From positions 19,497-57,701 of the forward strand of contig DLTS01000074.1 in NCBI GenBank assembly GCA_002501485.1: a stretch of DNA of 38,205 bases, given 5' to 3'. The stretch comes from Acidimicrobiaceae bacterium UBA7830. GTDB taxonomy: Bacteria > Actinomycetota > Acidimicrobiia > Acidimicrobiales > Ilumatobacteraceae. Below the pieces are notes generated by a model. It saw only the letters and a program-made list of their open reading frames with translations. It searched no databases and was not told the DNA's origin. Made by a program: the position numbers and the translations under genes. Shown one piece after another: positions 1 to 8,622 of the stretch; positions within the stretch are counted from its first letter, which is position 1, and the number at the start of each line of letters is the position of its first letter.

Positions 1-231
1 GCTGGAGCCGTGTTGACCTGGGCCCGGGCGCTCGGCGAATTTGGGGCGACGATCACCTTTGCCGGCAATTTTCCGGGTACGACGCGAACCCTTCCGATCG
101 CCACTTACCTGGCCCTTGAATCAGACATTGATGATGCGTTGTTGATCAGCATGGTGATGGTTGTGATTTCTGTTGTCATTCTTGTGGCCTTGCGCAGTCG
201 CTGGGTTGGCGCAATTGGGGGTGTGAGGTGA
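1..231 (+). CDS. modB: Molybdate ABC transporter permease ModB, C-terminal fragment
   Basis: The reading frame is open from base 1, so the 5' part lies outside the window; 76 codons remain. It is the inner-membrane permease of the molybdate importer, which partners ModC and an external binding protein. The visible part contains the cytoplasmic coupling loop typical of ModB/CysT-type permeases (ARALGEFGATITFAGNFPG, then a TRTLP segment), followed by a last hydrophobic transmembrane helix (about residues 46-63 of the fragment, rich in V, I, L and M) and a short basic tail. Its TGA stop overlaps the GTG start of modC (GTGA), so the two are translationally coupled. ModB is preferred over the related sulfate/thiosulfate permeases because of the loop wording and the downstream ATPase; without the binding protein the substrate stays an inference. 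Confidence 0.88.
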   Translation, partial: AGAVLTWARALGEFGATITFAGNFPGTTRTLPIATYLALESDIDDALLISMVMVVISVVILVALRSRWVGAIGGVR

Positions 232-1280
232 GCCTTTCGATCGACGTCAGGCGACGCATCGGTGCGACGCAACTCGATGTGCAGTTCAGCGTTGTCGCAG
301 GAGAAACTGTTGCCGTTGTCGGCCCAAATGGGGCCGGGAAGACCTCGCTGTTACGAGTTGTTGCAGGCCTCATTTCAGCCGATGAGGGGCGGATTACTTG
401 GGGTGGGGTCGTGTGGGACGATGCGTCGTCAGGTGAGTTCTCTCCGCCAGAGCAGCGCCCGCTCGCGTACGTCTTTCAGGACTATGCGCTCATCGAGCAC
501 CTGACGGTCGGCGACAATGTCGCATTCGGCTTGCGTGCCCGTGGGGTACGCCGTCGACGTGCTCGTGAGCGGGCCCAAGAGGTGCTTGATGTTGTTGGGG
601 GCCGCGACCTTTTAGAGCGGATGCCGTCGTCATTGTCGGGAGGGGAGGCTCAAACGGTTGCAATCGCTCGAGCGCTCGCAACCGAACCCTCCGTCATGTT
701 GTTTGACGAACCATTCGCTGCGCTCGATGCCAGCGCTCGAGCACATGCCCGCAGGTTGTTCTCTTCGATGAGCTCATCATCGATGGCCCGGCTCATCGTC
801 ACTCACGACGCTGTCGAGGCCCTGACGCTGGCCGATCGAATCGTTGTTGTCGAATCGGGTTCAGTAGTTCAGATTGGAACCCCGGGCGAGGTGCTTGCGA
901 CGCCTCGAACGCATTTCGTCGCCGAGATTCTCGGTCTGAACCCGCTACCGGGACGACTACGAGGAGACGAACTTTCACTGGGGGCGATGTCGCTTACCGT
1001 CGGAGCTCACGGAGTTGATGACGGAGATGTCATTGCGATCGTGCGGCCCCGATCGGTATCGCTTCACCGAGAGCGCCCTGAGGGGAGTCCTCGAAATGTG
1101 TGGCGCACCACGATCGATGCTGTTGACCGATCTGACGGCAGAGTTCGCGTGCAGTTAGGCGCACCGATTTCAATTGCGGTCGAGGTCACTCCAGCTGGTT
1201 TCGACGCGTTGGCAACTGAGCCCGACGGCGACGTGTGGGCCTCGGTGAAAGCGAGTGAGATCGTTGTTCAACCTGCCTGA
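228..1280 (+). CDS. modC: Molybdate ABC transporter ATP-binding protein ModC
   Basis: ATPase subunit that powers molybdate import at the inner face of the membrane. The 350-residue protein shows Walker A GPNGAGKTS (residues 32-40), a Q-loop region (VFQDYALI), the ABC signature LSGGE (about 136-140), Walker B VMLFDEP, and the switch histidine in IVTHDAVEAL. The last roughly 120 residues form a TOBE/MOP-like accessory domain (RPRSVSLHRE, then the region ending in KASEIVVQPA), as in ModC, CysA and PotA. The GTG start overlaps the modB stop. The C-terminal domain is of the type that binds oxyanions in ModC. CysA or another anion ATPase is the alternative, but the ModB neighbour favours molybdate. 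It ends 29 bases before a convergent SDR gene, with no obvious terminator between. Confidence 0.88.
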   Translation: MSLSIDVRRRIGATQLDVQFSVVAGETVAVVGPNGAGKTSLLRVVAGLISADEGRITWGGVVWDDASSGEFSPPEQRPLAYVFQDYALIEHLTVGDNVAFGLRARGVRRRRARERAQEVLDVVGGRDLLERMPSSLSGGEAQTVAIARALATEPSVMLFDEPFAALDASARAHARRLFSSMSSSSMARLIVTHDAVEALTLADRIVVVESGSVVQIGTPGEVLATPRTHFVAEILGLNPLPGRLRGDELSLGAMSLTVGAHGVDDGDVIAIVRPRSVSLHRERPEGSPRNVWRTTIDAVDRSDGRVRVQLGAPISIAVEVTPAGFDALATEPDGDVWASVKASEIVVQPA

Positions 1281-1309
1281 ATCATGGAAGTGAGCGATAC
1301 GAGCGGTGG

Positions 1310-2035
1310 TCAAAGAAGGCTGGCTGCTCCAATCGATGAGCCGCCGTCAACACGTAATGTCTGGCCGGTGATCCAACCGGCAGATTCCGACATCAAGAAG
1401 CAGACCGCTGTGGAGATGTCTTCAACTGTGCCGAGCTTTCCAAGGGGAACCATCGAGAGGTACCGCGCTTCACCCGGCGAACCCGGCGGGTTGTTTTCTC
1501 GGAACAGTTCGGTGCTGACTGGGCCTGGCGCAACGTCGTTGACGGTGATGCCGTGTTGGGCAAGTTCGAGAGCCCACATGCGTGTGAGATGCTCCAACGA
1601 GGCTTTGGAGGAGCCATATGACGATCGTCCAACGACCCCTCCGAGCGACACAACGCTCGAGATGTTGACGATGCGGCCCCACTTGCGCTCGACCATTCCT
1701 GACATTGCCGCCTGAACGGTTTGGATGGCTGAGCGGACCGTGATGTCTTGAACGTCTGCCCAATCGTCAAGGTCAATTTCGCCAATGTTCCCAGGTCGAA
1801 CGATGCCGACGTTGTTAAGTACGCCGTCGATAGCGCCGGCAGCAAGAACCTCGTCGAGCACTGACTGAGTCGAAGACCGGTCGGAGAGATCGACCGGGAA
1901 GAATTCGCCTGGGAAGTCGTCGGGTTGCGTTCGGGCTAGACCGATCGGAACGTCGCCGTTGTTGGCCATTTGTTGAGCGGTTGCGAACCCAATACCTCGC
2001 GAGGCTCCGGTGATGAGAAATCGTCTTCCTGCCAT
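1310..2035 (-). CDS. SDR-family NAD(P)-dependent oxidoreductase (FabG-like)
   Basis: Classical short-chain dehydrogenase/reductase of 241 residues. Seen: the nucleotide-binding TGASRGIGFA motif near the N terminus, NNVG (a conservative variant of NNAG), the catalytic serine in NISSVVS, the catalytic YGSSK, and the PGPVSTELF segment after it. The C terminus DGGSSIG is typical of FabG-like enzymes. The family reduces or oxidises carbonyl/alcohol groups with NAD(P)H; the substrate cannot be read from sequence. FabG itself is possible, but no fatty-acid genes are adjacent. It lies 66 bp downstream of leuS on the same strand, with its own TAGTTT box six bases before ATG, so it probably has an independent leaderless promoter. 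Confidence 0.85.
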   Translation of the reverse strand: MAGRRFLITGASRGIGFATAQQMANNGDVPIGLARTQPDDFPGEFFPVDLSDRSSTQSVLDEVLAAGAIDGVLNNVGIVRPGNIGEIDLDDWADVQDITVRSAIQTVQAAMSGMVERKWGRIVNISSVVSLGGVVGRSSYGSSKASLEHLTRMWALELAQHGITVNDVAPGPVSTELFRENNPPGSPGEARYLSMVPLGKLGTVEDISTAVCFLMSESAGWITGQTLRVDGGSSIGAASLL

Positions 2036-2041
2036 GCCTTG

Positions 2042-2047
2042 AAACTA
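2042..2047 (-). promoter_or_regulatory. Leaderless -10 box for the SDR gene
   Basis: TAGTTT on the minus strand lies exactly six bases before the ATG at 2035, so transcription would start at or next to the A of ATG. No Shine-Dalgarno sequence is present. Confidence 0.5.
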
Positions 2048-2060
2048 CTCAGCTGAACCG

Positions 2061-2085
2061 TGCTGGTTTCCGTTGGACACCAGCA
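2061..2085 (-). terminator. Hairpin between leuS and the SDR gene
   Basis: A perfect 7-bp stem (TGCTGGT at 2061-2067 with ACCAGCA at 2079-2085) has an 11-base loop. It lies just beyond the leuS stop and before the SDR promoter. No U-tract follows on the minus strand, so intrinsic termination is uncertain. Confidence 0.3.
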
Positions 2086-2101
2086 GGTGCCGAGCATCAT
2101 C

Positions 2102-4975
2102 TCAAGGAACGAGGTTTACCATTCGACCGGGAACAACGATGACCTTTTTCAGCTTGGTTGGATCAGCCCCATCGAGTGCGGCGATGACGCGCTCATCACC
2201 GAGCACGATGTCGGTGATTGTTTTCTCGTCGGCATCGGCGGGAACCATGACCCGGGTACGAACTTTTCCTCGCACTTGCACCGGCATCTCAACTTCATCA
2301 TCGACCAGCAGGGCAGGGTCTGCAGATGGGAACTCGGTGTATGTCAGCGATTCGGTGTTGCCAAGTTTGCTCCAGAGCTCTTCAGCGATGTGTGGCACGA
2401 GCGGTGCCACCATGAGCACCATCGATTCCGCAACTTCACGAGGAATTTCGTTCGTCGCATTAATCACCTTCGTGGCGTGATTGTTGAGTTCGATGAGTTT
2501 TGCAATAGCGGTGTTAAACCGCAGTGCTTCCATTTCGGTTCGAACCACATCGATCGTTCGATGAAGAAGCCGGAGGGTCTCATCATCTGTGCTGTCGGTC
2601 AGTGTGCGCAACTCGCCAGTCTCTTCGACCACCATCGTTCTCCAAAGGCGCTGGAGGAAGCGGAACATGCCGACGACATCGCGGGTTTCCCACGGTCTGC
2701 TTGCGTCGAGTGGCCCCATCGCCATTTCGTACAGCCGGAGTGTGTCGGCACCATAGGCCTCGTACATCTCGTCGGGGGAGACTGCGTTTTTGAGGCTCTT
2801 ACCCATCTTTCCCCACTCGCGAGTGACTTCATCGCCCTCGAAATAAAAGGCGCCGTCTCGCTCCTCAACCGAGAACGCATCCACATAAATACCTCGCTCA
2901 TCTTTGAACGCGTTGGCAAGGATGTAGCCCTGGTTGAACAGGCGTGCGTAGGGCTCTTTCGAACTCACATGGCCGAGGTCGTAGAGCACCTTGTGCCAGA
3001 AGCGTGCGTACAGCAGGTGCAGAACCGCGTGCTCCACTCCGCCAACGTAGAGGTCAACGCCACCCGGGTGGTCAGGACGGAGGTCAGTCCGAGGCCCCAT
3101 CCAGTAGTTCTCAACCTCAGAGTCGACAAAGCGGTCATCGTTCGTTGGGTCGAGGTAACGAAGTTCGTACCAACACGAGCCTGCCCACTGTGGCATGACG
3201 TTGGTATCTCGACGGTATGTCTTGAGTCCATCGCCAAGGTCGAGTTGCAGTTCAACCCAGTCACTGAGCCGGTCGAGCGGGCTTTCGGGGTCGCTGTGTT
3301 CATCATCAGCGTCAAACGTTCGTGGACTGAACGAGTCGGTCTCCGGCAGCACAACGGGGAGCATGTCGTCAGGAAGGGTGTGCGCATTGCCGTGTTCGTC
3401 GTAGACGACGGGGAAGGGTTCTCCCCAGTAGCGCTGACGACTGAAGAGCCAGTCGCGAAGTTTGTAGTTGATGGTTGCTTCACCACGTTCGTGCTCTTCA
3501 AGCCACCGATTGGTTGTCGCAACAGCCTCACTCACAGAATTGATTCCGTTGAGATCGAGGGAGTCGTTTGCTGAGTTCACGTATGGGGCATTCCCCACAA
3601 AGGCTTCCGGCCACATTGAGGTATCGAGAGTTGGTTCGATGTCGCGTTCTGCAAACCAGTTGTTCGGGGGCTGCTGAATTGCAGGGATCCTTAGCCCAAA
3701 TGCGAGTGCGAATTCAAAGTCTCGCTGGTCTCCGCACGGAACCGCCATGATGGCTCCCGTTCCGTACCCCATGAGAACGTAGTCGGCGATCCACACAGGT
3801 ATTTCCTCGCCGGTGAGCGGGTTTGTGGCGGTCGCGCCCGTAAAGACTCCAGTCTTTTCGCGCGTGTCGTCTTGGCGATCGATGTCATTTTTTGCAGCTG
3901 CCTGAACGCGGTAGGCGGCTACCGATTCGGCTTGGTCAGCGGTCGTGAGTTCATCGACAAAAGGATGCTCTGGAGCGAGGACCATGAACGTTGCTCCAAA
4001 CAAGGTGTCAGGTCTCGTTGTAAACACGGTGATGGGGCCAGCGGCAGAGTTGAAGTTGACGTGGGCGCCATGGCTTCGGCCGATCCAGTTCCGCTGCATC
4101 GTTTTGATCGCGTCTGACCAGTCAAGAAGTTCAAGATCATCGATCAGTCGGTCGGCGTAGGTGGTAATGCGCATCATCCACTGGCGCATCTTGCGTTTGA
4201 AAACTGGGAAATTTCCACGGTCGCTTCGGCCGTCTGCTGTGACTTCTTCATTTGCGACGACGGTGCCAAGACCAGGGCACCAGTTCACCGGTGCTTCGCT
4301 CACGTAGGCGAGGCGGTACTCATCGAGACAGGAGCGACGCTCGGGTTCGGTCATTTCAGCCCAGACCCGACCGTTGGAAGGTGGGCGCGTGCCATCTTCA
4401 AATTCGTCGACGAGTTCGCTGATCGGCCGGGCCCGTTTAAGGTCGGTGTCATACCACGCGTTGAAGATCTGATTAAAGATCCACTGCGTCCATCGGTAGT
4501 ACTCAGGGTCTGTCGTCGAGATTGACCGCCGACGGTCGTGGCTGAGTCCGAGACGTCGAAGCTGACGGCGCATGTTGGCGACATTGTCGTCGGTGGTAAT
4601 CGCCGGATGCTGGCCGGTCTGCACCGCATACTGCTCGGCGGGAAGTCCGAATGCGTCAAAGCCCATCGTGTACAACACGTTGTGTTGAGTCATTCGTTTG
4701 AAGCGAGAAAACACATCGGTCCCGATGTAGCCGAGAGGGTGTCCGACATGAAGTCCGGCCCCCGACGGGTAGGGGAACATGTCGAGGACGAATAACTTTT
4801 CGCCCCGATCGCTTAATGCATCAGGGTCAGCGAGTGGTCCGGCAGGGTTTGGCGAGTTGAAGGTGCCCTCTTCGTCCCAGGTGTCTTGCCAGCGGGTTTC
4901 AATGTCGGTGGCAAGTGCTGCGGTGTAGCGAAATGGCTTGAGCCGTTCAGCTTGTTGTTCGTTGCTGTCCTCCAT
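2102..4975 (-). CDS. leuS: Leucyl-tRNA synthetase
   Basis: Class Ia aminoacyl-tRNA synthetase charging tRNA-Leu with leucine in the cytoplasm. At 957 residues it is longer than the E. coli enzyme but in the range of actinobacterial LeuRS. Seen: the HIGH-type motif HVGH (residues 76-79, inside FPYPSGAGLHVGHPLG), the CP1 editing-domain threonine-rich stretch TTRPDTLFGATF, the WLFSRQRYWGEP segment, and the KMSKS-loop in the variant KMGKS (about 722-726). The C-terminal anticodon-binding and LeuS-specific regions follow. The ATG at 4975 gives the expected N terminus. TAGGCT lies 11 bases before the ATG, compatible with a very short leader. It is divergent from the acyl-AMP ligase gene. Confidence 0.98.
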   Translation of the reverse strand: MEDSNEQQAERLKPFRYTAALATDIETRWQDTWDEEGTFNSPNPAGPLADPDALSDRGEKLFVLDMFPYPSGAGLHVGHPLGYIGTDVFSRFKRMTQHNVLYTMGFDAFGLPAEQYAVQTGQHPAITTDDNVANMRRQLRRLGLSHDRRRSISTTDPEYYRWTQWIFNQIFNAWYDTDLKRARPISELVDEFEDGTRPPSNGRVWAEMTEPERRSCLDEYRLAYVSEAPVNWCPGLGTVVANEEVTADGRSDRGNFPVFKRKMRQWMMRITTYADRLIDDLELLDWSDAIKTMQRNWIGRSHGAHVNFNSAAGPITVFTTRPDTLFGATFMVLAPEHPFVDELTTADQAESVAAYRVQAAAKNDIDRQDDTREKTGVFTGATATNPLTGEEIPVWIADYVLMGYGTGAIMAVPCGDQRDFEFALAFGLRIPAIQQPPNNWFAERDIEPTLDTSMWPEAFVGNAPYVNSANDSLDLNGINSVSEAVATTNRWLEEHERGEATINYKLRDWLFSRQRYWGEPFPVVYDEHGNAHTLPDDMLPVVLPETDSFSPRTFDADDEHSDPESPLDRLSDWVELQLDLGDGLKTYRRDTNVMPQWAGSCWYELRYLDPTNDDRFVDSEVENYWMGPRTDLRPDHPGGVDLYVGGVEHAVLHLLYARFWHKVLYDLGHVSSKEPYARLFNQGYILANAFKDERGIYVDAFSVEERDGAFYFEGDEVTREWGKMGKSLKNAVSPDEMYEAYGADTLRLYEMAMGPLDASRPWETRDVVGMFRFLQRLWRTMVVEETGELRTLTDSTDDETLRLLHRTIDVVRTEMEALRFNTAIAKLIELNNHATKVINATNEIPREVAESMVLMVAPLVPHIAEELWSKLGNTESLTYTEFPSADPALLVDDEVEMPVQVRGKVRTRVMVPADADEKTITDIVLGDERVIAALDGADPTKLKKVIVVPGRMVNLVP

Positions 4976-4986
4976 ACCGAGAACAC

Positions 4987-4992
4987 AGCCTA
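4987..4992 (-). promoter_or_regulatory. Possible -10 box for leuS
   Basis: TAGGCT on the minus strand lies 11 bases before the leuS ATG, implying a leader of only about four to five bases. No convincing -35 or Shine-Dalgarno sequence is visible. Confidence 0.3.
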
Positions 4993-5040
4993 CGGGGGTG
5001 ATCCGCCGACTAGGGGGAGGGGTTGGGGCGCCGTCGCAAC

Positions 5041-5046
5041 TAATGT
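5041..5046 (+). promoter_or_regulatory. Leaderless -10 box for the acyl-AMP ligase gene
   Basis: TAATGT is followed by seven bases and then the GTG at 5054. This spacing places the transcription start on the GTG and supports that codon as the true start. Confidence 0.5.
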
Positions 5047-5053
5047 TCCCCGT

Positions 5054-6751
5054 GTGAAGTCCACTGAGCCAAATTTGTCCATTCGCGCGCGTCTAGAGAA
5101 GGCAGCTGAGGGGACCAGTGGGGTTCGTTTCGTCGGGAAGTCTGTTGCCCCAGATGGCCCAACATTTGTCCCATGGGCCCAGATTCACGAGGAAGCCCGT
5201 GCGGTCGGGGCGGCCCTGCAGTCTAGGGGTTTGCAACCTGGAGACCATGTGGCGGTACTTGGCCCGACCAGTCGCGAATTGATGACGATTGTCCGTGGTT
5301 GTTGGCTGGCCGGGATTGCTTCGATGATTCTGCCGCTGCCCATGCGAATGGGTTCACTCGACGAGTTTGTGTCGTCAACGAGAATACGAATTCGCAACGG
5401 CGACGCAAAGCTGGTGTTGATCGACGACCAACTGGCACCGTTCTACGAGGCGATCGAAGGGGACCCACCGATCGCTCCGATGGCGTCGGTACTTTTGGGG
5501 AGCGCAGGGGTGCCATCGGGAGACCGGCTCGAGGTACCAGAGGATGACCCGGATCGCCTTGTGATTCTTCAATACACAAGTGGCTCGACGAGTGAGCCGA
5601 AGGGTGTGATGATTCCAGACCGAGTGCTCTCAGCCAACATCGACGCCGCATCCGAGGCTGCGTCGCTGCGTGAAGACGAAGTCATGGTGTCGTGGTTACC
5701 TCTATATCACGACATGGGGTTGGTCGGGTTCTTTGCGATTCCAATGACTACCGGTGTTGAACTCGTGCAGGCTGCTCCTCAGGATTTCATGGCCCATCCT
5801 GCGAGCTGGATGGAATGGATCTCGAAGTGGGGGGGCACAGCGACAGCTGGCCCTAACTTCGCCTGGGTGCTCGCAACCCGCGGCCTCCGCAGGTCACCTG
5901 ATCTCGACCTTTCAACGTTGACCCTTGCGCTGAGTGGAGCCGAACCGGTGGATCCGAAGGCGATGGAAGCGTTCTGTGTAGCCGCAGCACCGTACGGATT
6001 TGACCCTGGAGCAGTTTTCCCTGCATTCGGGATGGCGGAAGTGGCGATCGCAGGAACATTTCCTCGCCGCGGACAGGGACTTATGTCGGACTCAATCGAT
6101 CGAGAGGTGCTTGAGCGCAACCGGGTAGCAGTGCCGCTCGTCACCGAAGATGAAGATGAGTTCACTCGACGCGGACGCCGACTTCCTCTACTTGGTACTG
6201 CGGTGCCGGGCCTCGAGATGAAAGTGGTCGATCCAGAGTCACGTGAAGAGTTGCCCGAGCGCTCGGTAGGTGAACTTTTAATGCGAGGAACCTCGGTAAC
6301 GCCCGGCTATTACAAGCGTGATGATGCAACTGCTGAACTACTGCAAGACGGTTGGCTCTGCACTGGTGACCTTGCATATATCCTCGATGGCCAATTGGTG
6401 CTTTGCGGCCGCATTAAAGACGTCATCATTGTTGGAGGCCGAAACGTTTTTCCTGAAGACATTGAGCGCGCAGTTGGCACGATTGAAGGCGTACGAGCGG
6501 GCAATGTGATTGCGTTCGGCGTTGAGGGATATAAGGGAAAAGAATCAGTTGTTGTCGTTGCCGAATCTCGCGCCGAGAACGGTGACGAGATCCGTTCCGA
6601 GATCCACCAACGAACGCTGGAGGTCTGCGGCTTACCACCACGCGATGTCATTCTCGTTGAACCGAGCACGTTGCCGAAAACATCTTCCGGGAAGTTGCAA
6701 CGGTCAAAATGTCGAGAGCTTTATCTTGCGGAGACATTGTCGGTCCGGTAA
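5054..6751 (+). CDS. Fatty-acyl-AMP ligase / acyl-CoA synthetase family protein
   Basis: Adenylate-forming enzyme (ANL superfamily) of 565 residues that activates a carboxylic acid, probably a fatty acid, as acyl-AMP. Seen: the P-loop-like YTSGSTSEPKG (about residues 173-183), SWLPLYHDMGLVG (about 212-224, wording typical of fatty-acyl-AMP ligases), the motif GMAEVAI, the DGWLCTGDLAY hinge region, GGRNVFPEDIE, and the C-terminal catalytic-lysine segment SSGKLQ near residue 545. The FAAL-type motifs suggest transfer to an acyl carrier protein rather than CoA, but no PKS or ACP gene is adjacent. Upstream in-frame ATG codons run into the leuS gene; the GTG at 5054 is preferred because a TAnnnT box sits seven bases before it. 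Its stop lies 9 bp from the convergent tam gene. Confidence 0.85.
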   Translation: MKSTEPNLSIRARLEKAAEGTSGVRFVGKSVAPDGPTFVPWAQIHEEARAVGAALQSRGLQPGDHVAVLGPTSRELMTIVRGCWLAGIASMILPLPMRMGSLDEFVSSTRIRIRNGDAKLVLIDDQLAPFYEAIEGDPPIAPMASVLLGSAGVPSGDRLEVPEDDPDRLVILQYTSGSTSEPKGVMIPDRVLSANIDAASEAASLREDEVMVSWLPLYHDMGLVGFFAIPMTTGVELVQAAPQDFMAHPASWMEWISKWGGTATAGPNFAWVLATRGLRRSPDLDLSTLTLALSGAEPVDPKAMEAFCVAAAPYGFDPGAVFPAFGMAEVAIAGTFPRRGQGLMSDSIDREVLERNRVAVPLVTEDEDEFTRRGRRLPLLGTAVPGLEMKVVDPESREELPERSVGELLMRGTSVTPGYYKRDDATAELLQDGWLCTGDLAYILDGQLVLCGRIKDVIIVGGRNVFPEDIERAVGTIEGVRAGNVIAFGVEGYKGKESVVVVAESRAENGDEIRSEIHQRTLEVCGLPPRDVILVEPSTLPKTSSGKLQRSKCRELYLAETLSVR

Positions 6752-6760
6752 CACGAAGTG

Positions 6761-7522
6761 TCATGGCTTCGCAACGATGAACATGCGCGTGAAAGGAAGC
6801 ACAGTTGTTCCGTCGGTTCGTCGAGGGTACGCAACAGTCAGTCGAGTCTTGTACTCATCGATGAACGTGTGAGCGTCATCGCCGAGCGCGGCGATGACGG
6901 GACGGAGGGTTGCGCCGATAGTCCATTCCGCAACGGGGTGATCGCCATGCAACACATGGAGATATGTAGTTGTCCATACGCGAAGGCTTGAAACATGTGG
7001 CTCTAGTATCCGCAGGTAACTGTCGGGTGCCGCTACCGGTGACGAGCGCACAACATGATGCAACCGCTCAACCCATTTCGGTTCGTTCGCGATGTCGTTG
7101 ATGAGCGTGTGGCTTGGCTGAGAGAAGTTGTACGGCATCTGAACGGCAAGAGCACCCCTTTCGGCAAGAGTGTCGATCAGTTGTGGAAACAGAGTGGTGT
7201 GGTTGTCGAGCCAGTGCAGGGCGGCGTTCGAAAAGATGAGATCGACTGGTTTGTCTGGTCGCCACGTCGCAATGTCTGCTGCATGCCATACGGCGCTTAC
7301 GCCTGACTGAGACGCTTGGTTGAGCATTTCCGTTGACCCGTCAACGCCAGTGAGCAATGCCTGGGGCCAACGTTGCGCAAGCAACGCAGTTGAGTTCCCG
7401 GTTCCGCACCCGAGATCAACAATCTTCATTGGGTCGACGTCGCTAAGCGCGGCGATGAGATCGCGTGTCGGTTGGCTTCGCTCGTCGTCGTACCGAAGGT
7501 ACTGGGAAGGGTCCCAGGTCAT
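6761..7522 (-). CDS. tam: Trans-aconitate 2-methyltransferase
   Basis: SAM-dependent methyltransferase of 253 residues. The N terminus (TWDPSQYLRYDDERSQPTRD) matches the Tam family opening, and motif I is VDLGCGTGNST at about residues 36-46, followed by the acidic GVDGS and then AADIATWRP. Tam methylates trans-aconitate, an inhibitory by-product of cis-aconitate isomerisation, in the cytoplasm. A GGAG Shine-Dalgarno sequence lies six bases before ATG. The start is 13 bases after the stop of the upstream LLM oxidoreductase, so it is probably the last gene of a three-gene minus-strand unit. A general class I methyltransferase is the alternative, though the N-terminal match makes Tam the better call. 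Confidence 0.85.
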   Translation of the reverse strand: MTWDPSQYLRYDDERSQPTRDLIAALSDVDPMKIVDLGCGTGNSTALLAQRWPQALLTGVDGSTEMLNQASQSGVSAVWHAADIATWRPDKPVDLIFSNAALHWLDNHTTLFPQLIDTLAERGALAVQMPYNFSQPSHTLINDIANEPKWVERLHHVVRSSPVAAPDSYLRILEPHVSSLRVWTTTYLHVLHGDHPVAEWTIGATLRPVIAALGDDAHTFIDEYKTRLTVAYPRRTDGTTVLPFTRMFIVAKP

Positions 7523-7535
7523 CAGCCGCTCCGTT

Positions 7536-8498
7536 TCAGGAGATGAGCGCGCTCAGTGTGTTTCCGAGCAGTTCAACGCGTTCAGGGATGTGGCAGTTCG
7601 CAATTGCGTTCACTGTGAATCCGTCGAGGCCGAGTTCAAGTTGAGCCGCCATCTGCTCGCCGACGGTGTCAGGGTCACCATGTACGACGAGCGATCGGGC
7701 AACGTCAAGTTGCTCACCGGTCAGTCCGCGTGCGGTGAGTGCGGTGTCGAGCTCTGAACGAGCTTCTTCAAATGTTGGAGCAATGCACGTCGCTTGCTGT
7801 CGGGTGACATTGATGGTAGATCGGTCTCGATGCTCAGCCCCGCAGTGCTCGTCGAGGGCGGCGAGTTTGCGAGGGATTTCAGCGACGGCGCAAATGAGGT
7901 TTGAGTCATCTGCATAGCGAGCCACAAACTTTAGGGTCTTCTTCTCGCCACCACCACCGATCATGACAGGGATCTTCCTCACCGGCGGCGGCTCGTTCAT
8001 CGCTTCGACCACTTGGTACCACTTGCCGTCGAGGGTCGGGCGCTCTCCGTTGAGCATTGGCAAGATGACCTGTAACGCTTCATCGAGTTTCTCGAATCGG
8101 TCGGTGAATGTGCCGAACTCAATACCGAATGAAGAGTGTTCAAGTTCGAACCATCCTGCTCCGATACCGAGTTGAGCGCGGCCTTCAGAAACGATGTCGA
8201 GGGTTGTCACCGTCTTCGCAAGGACTGCGGGGTTTCGGTAGGTGTTGCCGGTCACCAAAGACGACAGCCGAATAGTTGATGTCTCTCGAGCAAGGGCTGA
8301 GAGCAGGGCGTAGCATTCGAGCATGTAGGCGTCAGGAGAGCCAATCATTGGTAATTGATAGAAGTGGTCCATCACCATCAATGTGTCGAAGCCGGCGCCC
8401 TCTGCCTCTTTCGCTTGACGGGCAACGTTGTTGAAGAGTTGGTCAGGGCCGACGCCGGGATAGGTAAACGATGGAATCTGGTATCCGAGTGTGGTCAT
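7536..8498 (-). CDS. LLM-class F420-dependent oxidoreductase (Rv1855c-like)
   Basis: Luciferase-like monooxygenase fold (TIM barrel), 320 residues. It opens GYQIPSFTYPG and contains LVTGNTYRNPAVLAK, TLDIVSEGRAQLGIGAGWFELEH and VPVMIGGGGEKKTLKF, the standard landmarks of F420-type members of this family; the wording is closest to the Rv1855c-type subfamily as I remember it. These enzymes use coenzyme F420 (sometimes FMN) for hydride transfer; the substrate is unknown. A GGAG Shine-Dalgarno sequence lies five bases before ATG. It follows another LLM gene on the same strand after a 124-bp gap and is followed at 13 bp by tam. Confidence 0.88.
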   Translation of the reverse strand: MTTLGYQIPSFTYPGVGPDQLFNNVARQAKEAEGAGFDTLMVMDHFYQLPMIGSPDAYMLECYALLSALARETSTIRLSSLVTGNTYRNPAVLAKTVTTLDIVSEGRAQLGIGAGWFELEHSSFGIEFGTFTDRFEKLDEALQVILPMLNGERPTLDGKWYQVVEAMNEPPPVRKIPVMIGGGGEKKTLKFVARYADDSNLICAVAEIPRKLAALDEHCGAEHRDRSTINVTRQQATCIAPTFEEARSELDTALTARGLTGEQLDVARSLVVHGDPDTVGEQMAAQLELGLDGFTVNAIANCHIPERVELLGNTLSALIS

Positions 8499-8622
8499 CG
8501 TTTCTCCATTAGGGGTCGAATTGCGGTGGGATCCGGTGCAGTCGGCGCGCAGAAACCGGCTGACGCCAGGTACGTAGATAGGTAGCGTTCAACGCCACAT
8601 GTTACGAGCAACCTTTTGTTGG

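Noticed and set aside
1650..1720. NNVG instead of NNAG in the SDR protein
   Set aside because: It is a conservative change at a structural position; the catalytic Ser, Tyr and Lys are all present.
2800..2815. KMGKS instead of KMSKS in LeuRS
   Set aside because: This variant is normal for actinobacterial leucyl-tRNA synthetases, so it is not evidence of an altered enzyme.
2060..3574. Plus-strand open frame of 504 codons
   Set aside because: It lies fully antisense within leuS, whose motifs are unmistakable; the peptide has no recognisable fold and is a codon-bias shadow.
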